DNA from: JAAXHF01 sp965242605
GTDB lineage: Bacteria > Desulfobacterota > Binatia > Bin18
Assembly: GCA_965242605.1 (NCBI GenBank)
Contig: CBDESS010000001.1
Coordinates: forward strand, 62,001-126,000
Reading direction: 5' to 3'
DNA length: 64,000 bases
Shown: positions 17,115-24,883 of the stretch, in pieces
How the letters are laid out: each line of letters begins with the position of its first letter
Numbering within the stretch: position 1 is the stretch's first letter
Program-made: the position numbers and the translations under genes
The notes under the pieces: model-generated
Databases searched by the model: none
What the model saw: only the letters and a program-made list of their open reading frames with translations
What the model was told of the DNA's origin: nothing

Positions 17115-17614
17115 CTAGCCGCTTGCTCAGCGTCAAAGGCTTCCCGGCACACCGCAAGCTGGCCGGGGATGTCTTCAATGCTGACCTCAATGGTTTCGAT
17201 GCTGTTGCGCTCCGTCGTCAGCCGCTGACGCAGGCGCGCCACCAGATACTGGGCGATCTCTTCCGAAGACGAATGCGCGACAGGCAACAGGCAGACATCC
17301 TGGCGCGGCAGCACAAAACGGCTGCCGTCCTCACAGCTCACCTCGACCTGCCCGTCACGCTCTACGATGGCGAGGCAGTCGCTGCGGGCGGGCAGCAGGG
17401 TCCGAAAATGGAGTTGGGCGCACTCTTCTTCGGCAATGTTCTTGAGCACCAGAAAGTCCACAACATAGCCGTCCGGCCCGACCGGTCCGCTGACCGTGAC
17501 CTGGACCTGATAGGTATGGCCGTGCAGCGGCTCTCGAAACCCGGGAAAGGCAATAAAGTGGGCGGCCGTAAACCGCAACTGGTCTTTTCCAATAGCGACT
17601 GAAAAGAAACGCAT
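17111..17614 (-). CDS. 6-pyruvoyltetrahydropterin synthase/QueD family protein
   Basis: 167-residue member of the T-fold PTPS/QueD family (COG0720). Zinc ligands His19, His31 and His33 are in FTAAHF and LHGHTY. The catalytic cysteine that normally precedes HGH in QueD and PTPS is absent; Glu28 sits three residues before HGH (REPLHGH), as in the PTPS-III type linked to folate synthesis as an alternative to FolB. A longer insert in the middle (VLPRQDVCLLPVAHSSSEE) carries the catalytic His near AHSSSE. Second gene of a three-gene minus-strand operon, 18 bp after the cyclotransferase-like gene and overlapping the cytochrome gene. Called as family only; reaction uncertain. Confidence 0.85.
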   Translation of the reverse strand: MRFFSVAIGKDQLRFTAAHFIAFPGFREPLHGHTYQVQVTVSGPVGPDGYVVDFLVLKNIAEEECAQLHFRTLLPARSDCLAIVERDGQVEVSCEDGSRFVLPRQDVCLLPVAHSSSEEIAQYLVARLRQRLTTERNSIETIEVSIEDIPGQLAVCREAFDAEQAAR

Positions 17615-17632
17615 CGCGTCGGTCTCCAGCGG

Positions 17633-18514
17633 CTAGACACGAGGGCTGAGATTGCCCCTCAGAAAGTCGTGCAAGCCACTCCGTCCGAGCAGCCGCTCAG
17701 GTTCACCAAAGGCCGAGCGGTACTGCTCGGCCGACAGGCCAAGGGTTTCCAGAAAGCGGGGTACTTCTGTTTCGATTTCCGGCTGCAAGCGCTCGGTCAA
17801 GGCCGCTATCAGCCGGGGGGCATCGCCAAGCCGGGGCAGCAAGTCACCAATGTTGACCCCGTGGACGCCGCCGAGCAGGCATGACACCATGTAGTCCACC
17901 TGCTCTTTGTTCGGTTTGTGTTGCCAAGTCTGTCCGGCGGACATGAGCGTGCGCACCCCGGTTTGCTGGCGGACCGAGATAACCGTCTCAGATCCCGTCG
18001 CCTCAAAACCGGGTGCCAGAAAGATCAGGGCTGTCTCGTCCCCATCGACCCGCACCGGATGCGGGATATAGTGGACCGAGGTGTAGCCTGTCAGCGCAAA
18101 AAGCTGCCGCCGATAGCCGACTATGTCGTGTCCGGCCTCGGTCTGTGTCTGCCATAAAAAATCGGCCAGTCCCCGGCCTCGCCCCTGACCTAGCCGGACC
18201 AGCTGTTGGGCCGCCTCGGGCCGGTAGCCCTCACGCTGAATCAGCCGGTAGGCGTCGTCAAGGGAAACGCTCAAGGCCAGGGTCTCGATACCCCCAGGCC
18301 CGCCGGTCTGGGGCGACACCCGCTTGCCCTGGAGCGGAAGTCGCAGCGGCTCCACATCGGTGGCAAAGCGGTTGCCGTACATCGACAGTTTGGCAAAACC
18401 CCGCCGACAGTTGCCGAGTGCAACAATGCCTGCCCGACGAACGGCAAAGGTCCCGGAGAAGGATACCCCTCGCCCGCTCATCAGTGAGCCGTGGCCAAGA
18501 ATCGTGACCTCCAT
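17633..18514 (-). CDS. Gamma-glutamylcyclotransferase-like protein
   Basis: 293 residues. The N-terminus MEVTILGHGSLMSGRGVSF recalls the YGSL nucleotide-like loop of the gamma-glutamylcyclotransferase fold, followed by GNCRRGFAKLSMYGN and SLDDAYRLIQREGY, which also fit that fold. The protein is much longer than classic members; the second half (TWQHKPNKEQVDYMVSCLLG onward) is helical and unassigned. First gene of the operon with the PTPS-like and cytochrome genes; no obvious pathway links them. I am fairly sure the gene is real, less sure of the fold assignment. Confidence 0.6.
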   Translation of the reverse strand: MEVTILGHGSLMSGRGVSFSGTFAVRRAGIVALGNCRRGFAKLSMYGNRFATDVEPLRLPLQGKRVSPQTGGPGGIETLALSVSLDDAYRLIQREGYRPEAAQQLVRLGQGRGRGLADFLWQTQTEAGHDIVGYRRQLFALTGYTSVHYIPHPVRVDGDETALIFLAPGFEATGSETVISVRQQTGVRTLMSAGQTWQHKPNKEQVDYMVSCLLGGVHGVNIGDLLPRLGDAPRLIAALTERLQPEIETEVPRFLETLGLSAEQYRSAFGEPERLLGRSGLHDFLRGNLSPRV

Positions 18515-18518
18515 AGCC

Positions 18519-18524
18519 TATAAT
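18519..18524 (+). promoter_or_regulatory. Candidate -10 box upstream of the 18.6-kb defence island
   Basis: A perfect TATAAT lies between the divergent cyclotransferase-like gene and the small ORF at 18577, about 53 bp before that ORF. No convincing -35 box is visible at the proper distance. It could serve plus-strand transcription into the island. Confidence 0.3.
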
Positions 18525-18576
18525 AAGTAGCAATTTTCCGACAGAAGAAAACCTAGCGTGCCATGTTTTCTCTCTC

Positions 18577-18780
18577 ATGGGCAAGTCGAATGTGTCAAAG
18601 ATATTAGTATATCATATATTATGTTATGTTATTTGTATAGCTCGTAGCAAATCCGGCAGAATAGTGCTTGAAATTGACCCTGCCCGAAAAGAGGAGCTCT
18701 ATACGGCGCTGACCGCGGATGGACTCACTTTGAAAGAATGGTTCCTCCGGCAGACTGCCGATTATCTTCAGAATCGGTGA
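18577..18780 (+). CDS. Small ribbon-helix-helix-like protein next to a DNA methylase, start unclear
   Basis: 67 residues if ATG 18577 is used. Only the last 45 residues look like a protein domain: GRIVLEIDPARKEELYTALT and LTLKEWFLRQTADYL have the strand-helix-helix pattern of small Arc/MetJ-like proteins that often precede Eco57I-type methylases. The preceding 20 codons are AT-rich and would encode an unlikely hydrophobic leader. Family members I recall start MARSKSGR; here that position is an ATA codon (18637-18639), so the true start may have been lost or be non-canonical. Likely a regulator of the adjacent restriction-modification genes, by context only. Confidence 0.5.
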   Translation: MGKSNVSKILVYHILCYVICIARSKSGRIVLEIDPARKEELYTALTADGLTLKEWFLRQTADYLQNR

Positions 18781-18893
18781 CAACCGTCCCTTTTCGGAGC
18801 GTCACTTCTTGCCGAACGGCGGGACGAATACCGCTACCGCGCTGAGCCAGCCAGGCAACAGATGGAATACAGGCACCCCACGAGGAATAAGAA

Positions 18894-20594
18894 ATGAATT
18901 TCATGCGGTGCGAATCTGCTCAGAAGTTACGAGGGGGGTTCTACACCCATGCGGCAATTGCCGCCTTTTTGGTCAAGTGGGTGAAAGGGTGTCAGCCCAT
19001 GCGCATTTTGGAGCCGGGTTGTGGCGACGGGGGTTTTCTTGAAGAGATTGAGAAGACGAAGCTTCGTGGCCTGCGTCGGCTCGTCGCGTGTGAAATAGAC
19101 GGCGAAGAGGCTGCAAAGGCGGCTTCTCGGACTGGCTTGTCAGCCGACATTCTGAATACAGACTTCCTGCGCTGGTATCTTGTCCACGGGCGAAACGAAG
19201 AAGCGTTCGACGCTGTTGTCGGAAATCCGCCTTTCATTCGCTACCAGTACTTACCCCGGGAACAGCAGCGCTTATCGGAGAAGATATTTCACGCGCTCCG
19301 CCTCCCTTTTACTAAACACTGCAACGCATGGGCTCCATTTATCCTAGGCTCTATTCATCTGCTCCGCCCTAGAGGACGCTTGGCGATGGTCGTTCCTTCT
19401 GAAATTTCCCACATTGCTTACGCCCAGTCGATTCGCTCGTACTTGGTGGACTAATGTTCTCGGATTCTCTTCCTGGACCCAGCAGAAATCTGGCTTGCGG
19501 ATACCCTGCAAGGAACGGTCTTGTTATTGGCGGAGAAAAAGAGGCGGGTCGGCGAATCGTCACAGGGCGTCGCGGTGGCCCCCATTCAGAATCGCGCGTG
19601 CCTCACGTTGCCAGCCGATGAATATTTTCGGAACGCCAGCTACGCCAGCGGAGCAACGATTGCGGGCAAATGGATGTCAGTATTTCTCTCGAAGGACGAC
19701 CGCGCCCTCATGGAGCAACTGCAACGGCATCCCCAGGTGAAGCTCTTTGCAGACCTTGCATCGGTAGATGTCGGAATTGTGACAGGGGCGAACAAGTTTT
19801 TTCTCGTTCCAGACAACACTGTGGACGAGTTCGCTCTCCATCACTGGGCATTTCCAATGTTTGGACGAGTGGGCACGTTCGTGGATTGATATACACCCAG
19901 AAGGATCACAAACAGAACAAAGCAACAGGCTTGCCAGCAAACTTTCTCTGGTTTCAGGAAGAGGATGAGCAGTCATTTCCGTCAGGGGCCAGACAGTATC
20001 TCGACCGTGGCCTCGCGGAGTCCTTGCACACCCGTTTCAAGTGCCGGGTCCGAAAACCGTGGTATCGAGTTCCCTCGGTCTATGCAGCACCAATTGCCAT
20101 GCTGAAACGGGCGCATAACTATCCGCGTTTGGTCCTCAACACAGCCCGGGCGTTCGCAACAGATACCGCGTACCGCATCGCGCCGGCGGGTATTGATGCT
20201 TCTGCCTTGGTGCTGGGATTCATCAACAGTCTCACCTGCTTGAGCTCCGAACTGGAAGGGAGGCATTATGGCGGGGGAGTTCTGGAGTTAGTGCCCTCAG
20301 AGATTGAACACTTGCTCATTCCCATTGTAGACATCTCATCAGCAGAACTGCGCGAAGCCGACAAGCGGCTTCCGTACCTCGGGCGACGAGAGGGCATTTT
20401 TGCGCGAAAACGACGAGCGAGTCCTCGGGAGACTGGGATTCAGCATATCTGAACAGGAATCCCTCAGAGAGGCGTGGCAGAAACTCCGCGACCGGTGCCA
20501 GCGTCGGAAGAAATCGCTACGAATCAGCAAGATATCTTCCTTTGCTCACTCTAAGTCAAGGAGAAAGGGAGCCTCCGCCTGGGGTGTTTCGTAG
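18894..20594 (+). pseudogene. Eco57I-type adenine-specific DNA methyltransferase, broken by a stop and frameshifts
   Basis: An N6-adenine DNA methylase of about 560 residues in three or more pieces. Seen: LRGGFYTHAAIAAFLVKW, SAM motif I ILEPGCGDGGFL, and catalytic motif IV NPPFIRY, all in the first piece (18894-19451). An in-frame TAA at 19452 interrupts it, after which the same frame continues CSRILFLDPAEIWLADTLQG to 19889. Near 19866 one base appears missing and the reading moves frame (HVRGLIYTQKDHKQNKATGL). A third shift near 20375-20400 leads to the normal C-terminal helix LRENDERVLGRLGFSISEQE. The tail past about 20525 is doubtful. CAA to TAA would explain the stop. Probably the methylase of a type II-like system with the converging nuclease. 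Confidence 0.82.
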
Positions 20595-21404
20595 AGGGAT
20601 AGCATTATACCTGTGAGGTTCTGTTCCTGGACGGTAGACCTGAAATTCCCCCATCGAAGAATAGTTGTGTAGTTGCGCTGTCCGGCTTCTCCAAATGGTT
20701 TAATGAGCCGGACAGGCGGCCTCTCCCCGCACGATTGTTGGGGGAGCAACGGCGGCAGCGGCACCGCATCAACAGTAAATGGGTTCTCGAATGTTCCTTC
20801 TTGATTATCTCTCGGCCGCCCGTTCAAACCTCGACGGTCTCCTCTAACCTGCGATTCTGTAGGCAGCTCCCCACGCCCGAATAAGAGATCGATCAAATCA
20901 GCGGTTAGTGCCTGCGCGGTTTGTCCTGTTGGAGCCAAGAATCCCTGAAGAGGTGCGATAATCCGGCGATATTCCTCCGTATCGCCTGGGAAATCAAAGT
21001 CGTGGCATGTGGCTGCTTCGTAGCTAGTAAAGAATCCACCCTCCGTGAGATTGTTCGATCCGACAATCAGGGTCGCAGACTCGTTGGATTCGAATAGATA
21101 GACCTTTGGATGGAAAGTCGCCCTAGGTAATGGGTTATGGAAAACGAAAACTTCGCACTCCCAACGCAGCAACTCTTCCAAAACCTCTCGACTTGTTCCA
21201 CCAAGGTCGATACCGATATTGAGGCGCAAGACGCACCCATTCCGTGCTTGCGCCAGCAAACCGGTCGCGCAGTCGGAGTATTGTCCGTATCGCAACAAAG
21301 GCGGAAACAAGCACGATCCGACTAAAGCTTTGTTCGTTCGCTAAGATGCGAGCAATTTCATGCCCAAGTTGGATCGCGAGTTGTGTAATGACGCTTGAAG
21401 TCAT
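20546..21404 (-). pseudogene. PLD-type nuclease (NgoFVII-like restriction endonuclease), frameshifted
   Basis: Two minus-strand frames together make one protein of about 280 residues. The first (from ATG 21404, MTSSVITQLAIQLGHEIARI) ends its sensible part near LRDRFAGAST; the second carries NIGIDLGGTSREVLEELLRW, the PLD half-site FHPKVYLF (His and Lys of the HKD motif) and TLIVGSNNLTEGGFF. The frame changes between about 21215 and 21250. PLD-family endonucleases cut as dimers with one HKD motif per chain and are found beside methylases. Faces the methylase pseudogene tail-to-tail, overlapping about 50 bp. The ATG overlaps the stop of the upstream lipoprotein gene by one base (TGATG). Confidence 0.72.
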
Positions 21405-22447
21405 CAATTGCGGTATGGAGAATTTCGTGACTGGGGAAAACTCATCCGTGGGGACGAAAGCTCCGAGGCAGGAGCAGGGACCACCTCAAACACATGGAGC
21501 CGCATATCAGCCGTTGCCGCCGCCTCAACCGCACGCCAGTCATGGTCGGGTAAGACGACCAGTTCGGGCGCGAGCTGAGCCCATTTCTTCAGACGCCAGA
21601 TTTTGTCCCACCAAGCGTCCCGGTTAAACGCCAGTCCGGGCAGGCGGGTATACATATACTGCTCCCTGGTCCAGGCCAGGTTTCCACACAGCAACACCGG
21701 CCCCGAGGGCAGCCGGACGAGCACCGCCAGCCCACCCGCGGTCATGCCGCTGGCGTCAAGCAGGACAACACTGCCGTCGCCGAACAGGTCCTGGGCGGCG
21801 GGCAGCAGGCCAAGCGACTCGGCCTGTCCAAAATCTATGAACTGCCACCGCGCAACTTGGTCATACTCTTTGGGCAGATACGCCCCCAAGCCGGTCTGTC
21901 CAATTGCTGCGGCGTGTTCGGCGCTAGTCACCACCGCTGTCGCCCCAGAAAAATGCTCCAATTCGCCGGCGTGGTCGGGCCGCAGATCAGGTAGGATAAT
22001 GTGCGTCGTCTCATCGGCCGGCAGCCGGGCGGCCTGGAGCTGGGCAACGATGGCTTGGCCAGCGCTCAGCCGGGCCCGTCCGATCAGCGCCAGGGGCGTT
22101 TCCAGATAGGCCTGCGGACCATCGGTTGAGGAATCGGCCAGTGCCCGGTTAAGCCCGGTGCCAACCAGGATGAGACCCCGGTGGGGGTGCTCAATGGCAA
22201 ACACCAGCACGTCCAGGTGTGTCTGCTCAAAGACACTGCCGCCCTCATATACCAGTCGGCTCGCCAGGGTCACCGAGCCGGTTTGAAAAACATGCAGCCG
22301 CAGCCCCGGCGTGCCGTGGTAGCTTGTGGGCCAGTTGTGCAGCTCAGGAACTATATACGGCGGCCGCAAGGGCTCATGGCAGCCGCCCGCCAGCAGGGCC
22401 AGCAGGCCGACGAGGCTGAGGACTGCGGGACGGAGACGGGGGGTCAT
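21404..22447 (-). CDS. Metallo-beta-lactamase-fold lipoprotein with degenerate metal site
   Basis: 347 residues. Signal peptide SLVGLLALLAGGC with lipobox (Cys23). The body has the MBL-fold order: GLILVGTGLN, then the segment where THxHxDH is expected, then a VVLLDASGMTAGG strand-loop and a C-terminal PELVVLPDHDW. The metal motif at 153-159 reads PDLRPDH, so only the Asp-His pair is kept and both early histidines are gone; the usual PGHT histidine is replaced in DASGMTAGG. It may bind no or one metal, or act as a non-enzymatic binding protein. The signal peptide and coding pattern look intact, so this is not simple decay. Nearest neighbours are defence genes on the same strand. Confidence 0.75.
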   Translation of the reverse strand: MTPRLRPAVLSLVGLLALLAGGCHEPLRPPYIVPELHNWPTSYHGTPGLRLHVFQTGSVTLASRLVYEGGSVFEQTHLDVLVFAIEHPHRGLILVGTGLNRALADSSTDGPQAYLETPLALIGRARLSAGQAIVAQLQAARLPADETTHIILPDLRPDHAGELEHFSGATAVVTSAEHAAAIGQTGLGAYLPKEYDQVARWQFIDFGQAESLGLLPAAQDLFGDGSVVLLDASGMTAGGLAVLVRLPSGPVLLCGNLAWTREQYMYTRLPGLAFNRDAWWDKIWRLKKWAQLAPELVVLPDHDWRAVEAAATADMRLHVFEVVPAPASELSSPRMSFPQSRNSPYRN

Positions 22448-22568
22448 GCGATGGGTGTATAGACGATAGGCCGGGCCTTGGCCAAGAGCCTCAACAGGTC
22501 GGCTTACGGGACGTGAACCGACCCGTTGTTGAAGTCGGGCTGCACCTTCAGCTAACCCGCCCTACCCA

Positions 22569-24485
22569 CTAGCCTTCAAGAAGTGCTTCGGCAACGCGTG
22601 CGCTCCCTTCAGACATACTGAAAGCCGCATGGTGTATTTCAAGTGATTGCAGCAGCAAAGGCGAGTGCTCCTTCTTACCCAGATCTGTGGCTTTCAAAAA
22701 GGCATTCAGGTCGCTGTTGTGGATCTCCGTAAAAGACCTCTCTTTGTAGGCAGACTTATCGCTTCCGACCGTCAGATATTGGTCAAGCAGTATAATCGCC
22801 CCATTGCCGAGCCTATCGAACTGATCTTTCGCGTTGGGCTCAGCAAGTTTCACTACAGCGTCGGTCAGCTCGTCTGCGGAAACCGATGGAAGCTGGCGTT
22901 GAGGAGTCAGCAAAATGACGTGGCCAAGCATCTTCATAATGATGTAGTAGAACAAAAACCGAGACTGGCGCCTGCTGAGATGGGCGGCGCTACGCCCAAA
23001 ACCGATTCCATCGGCAAGGCATTTGATCTTGTATGCCGCATACAAATCACGCGCCCCAAATGCTCTGTCTCTATCTCGTTGGGACACGATACGTTGGTAG
23101 ACCGAGCCATGCGGCAGGAATGGCGTATTTTTGCCAAACGCCAAGCCGGGTGCATCCAGCCATCCCGCGCCGTAGACCTTAATCAAGTCGAAGGCATTGA
23201 CGTAGGCGTCAAATCTGGGCTGGCCAGGATGCTGTTTCTCGTATGCTTTGCGAGAGTCCGCACCGCCACGTTGGATTTCCAGGAATATCTTGTAGTCACT
23301 CGCCATCGCGGCCGCCCAGCTTTGAAAGCTACCGTGCAAGGCTATGAAATCTTGCTCACGGACGGAGTTCTGGGAATTGGTGAACCGGGTGATATCTGTT
23401 ATCTCCGCCTCGTCACTGCGTACAATTTTGGCTACGACACCGCCACGTTTGACCTGTTCTTTCCAGGCATTAGCGGCAGTGTCGTTACCGGGACCGGTTC
23501 CTCCTCCGTTCGTTTTACCATCTAAAACCTGCCAAATGGTGCGAGTCGTCTGGCAGCCGTTAACAACATACGGGTCGTTCATGGTGATGGGACCATCAGT
23601 AGGAAGCTTCGAGTACCCGGACACGACAAGGGTGATACCGTTGTTGTACAGGCCGAATTTTTCTGGATTCTCATTCAGAGTTTTGGCAATACCTTTGTTG
23701 ATTTTTCGGCGACTGCCTAAAAACTGGCGCACATTCTTTTCATAAAGCTGATCCAGATTGCCGGTCTGCTTTTGATATTGTTGGAGAAACTCAAACAGGT
23801 CCATCAGTGAAACCGTACCGACCAGTAGGCCAGAAGGCTGTTCAACAAATTGGCCTTTGATGGGAACCGATAGTTTCGGCTGTTCAATGTCGTCCAGCGC
23901 TTCCCAGATGGTCTGCAGGGACGCTTCCTTAACGTCAAAATTCTGGATGACACGCTCCCTTCCAATGAGTTTTACGTCATCAAGCGCTTGACGGTCTTGC
24001 TGAGCAATTGGATCTGTGGTTGCGAAAACCAGCACAATCCGATCTGCGTCGGATGCTTGCTTTCGGAACGAATCCAGTTTCCGCAGCAGTTGCTTGCTGT
24101 CTTCCGACAAAGACTGATTTTGACCTTGCAATGTCGCGATGACTTTGCTGCCTTCTTTCCGAATCGTGTCAGTGCCGGCGAATGCTGTCCCGTACTTGCT
24201 CTGAACCAGATACCAGGTGTCGCCTTCTATCGCTTCGTTACCCTGCTCTCCAGGGTCACTATCAGCACGCTGCAGATAGGCAATATCAATGCCTCCGTCA
24301 CCACAGCCATCACAAATGACAAAATCGTTATCGTCAGCGGTGACGCCCAGCCATTGGGTTATGAGCTTAGTCGCAAAGCGTCTCCCTTTGGCCAGGGGGG
24401 ACAGATTGGCTTCTTTTATCTCGACTAGCCATTCCTCACGGAATTGCTCATAGGTGGGCTTATCAGCCCGAGGCACCGTTTCCAT
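22569..24485 (-). CDS. AIPR-family abortive phage infection protein with N-terminal nuclease-like domain
   Basis: 638 residues. AIPR proteins (PF10592) occur in abortive-infection and restriction loci. The central AIPR signature is present: LYEKNVRQFLGSRRKINKGI, then GLYNNGITLVVSGYSK and VVNGCQTTRTIWQVL, then RFTNSQNSVREQDFIAL. The first 110 residues look like a PD-(D/E)XK (Mrr/QxK) nuclease: DGGIDIAYLQ provides Asp67, and WYLVQSKYG provides Gln95 and Lys97. The likely action is phage-triggered nucleic acid cleavage, by family inference. Intact, with GGGGGAG before ATG 24485. Nearby defence genes are broken, so this is the best-preserved member of island 1. Confidence 0.85.
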   Translation of the reverse strand: METVPRADKPTYEQFREEWLVEIKEANLSPLAKGRRFATKLITQWLGVTADDNDFVICDGCGDGGIDIAYLQRADSDPGEQGNEAIEGDTWYLVQSKYGTAFAGTDTIRKEGSKVIATLQGQNQSLSEDSKQLLRKLDSFRKQASDADRIVLVFATTDPIAQQDRQALDDVKLIGRERVIQNFDVKEASLQTIWEALDDIEQPKLSVPIKGQFVEQPSGLLVGTVSLMDLFEFLQQYQKQTGNLDQLYEKNVRQFLGSRRKINKGIAKTLNENPEKFGLYNNGITLVVSGYSKLPTDGPITMNDPYVVNGCQTTRTIWQVLDGKTNGGGTGPGNDTAANAWKEQVKRGGVVAKIVRSDEAEITDITRFTNSQNSVREQDFIALHGSFQSWAAAMASDYKIFLEIQRGGADSRKAYEKQHPGQPRFDAYVNAFDLIKVYGAGWLDAPGLAFGKNTPFLPHGSVYQRIVSQRDRDRAFGARDLYAAYKIKCLADGIGFGRSAAHLSRRQSRFLFYYIIMKMLGHVILLTPQRQLPSVSADELTDAVVKLAEPNAKDQFDRLGNGAIILLDQYLTVGSDKSAYKERSFTEIHNSDLNAFLKATDLGKKEHSPLLLQSLEIHHAAFSMSEGSARVAEALLEG

Positions 24486-24883
24486 ATCTCCCCCATTCTG
24501 AAATCAAAGCGTGGGCCCCACTCTGCTCGGTTGGAGTGGAGGACAAGTCTACCACAGCGTCACTATCCTCGCAACTATGGAGCCGAACCGGGCCGAGACG
24601 ACGGCTGATTTGGGGAGTCTCTCAGTTTCAAGCCTCTCGGCTTCTCACCCTCACCCTAGCCCTCTCCCAGGGGGAGAGGGAACAAGATATAGCACCGCCC
24701 CTGTGTCTGTGGGCGCACTCGACAGCTCCCCTGACAAGGCGGTGCCCCAGGCTTCCGGAGAGGGATAGGGAGTTCTGCCGCTCTGATGCCCGCCTGTTTC
24801 AAAGTGACCCACTAGCCGCTTTTTTCTGAGTTGACCTGTATCATGCTGTCAACTATTTTGTAGGTCCTGGGGAGGAATCTGCA
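24486..24883. other. Intergenic region between divergent AIPR and vWA-operon genes
   Basis: 398 bp without a supported gene. It must hold the promoters of the AIPR gene (minus) and of the operon beginning at 24884 (plus), but no clear -35/-10 pair stands out. It contains the palindromic repeat described at 24660. Confidence 0.6.
24660..24680. repeat. REP-like palindrome, possible dispersed repeat
   Basis: A perfect 9-bp stem, CCCTCTCCC paired with GGGAGAGGG, with a 3-nt loop, preceded by CTCACCCTCACCCTAG. This CCCTCTCCC...GGGAGAGGG type of element is common as scattered intergenic copies in many environmental genomes. It lies between divergent genes, so it is not a terminator for either neighbour. 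Confidence 0.5.

Noticed and set aside
24511..24829. Plus-strand ORFs in the AIPR-vWA intergenic region.
   Set aside because: They run through the palindromic repeat, have no ribosome site and show no protein-like pattern.
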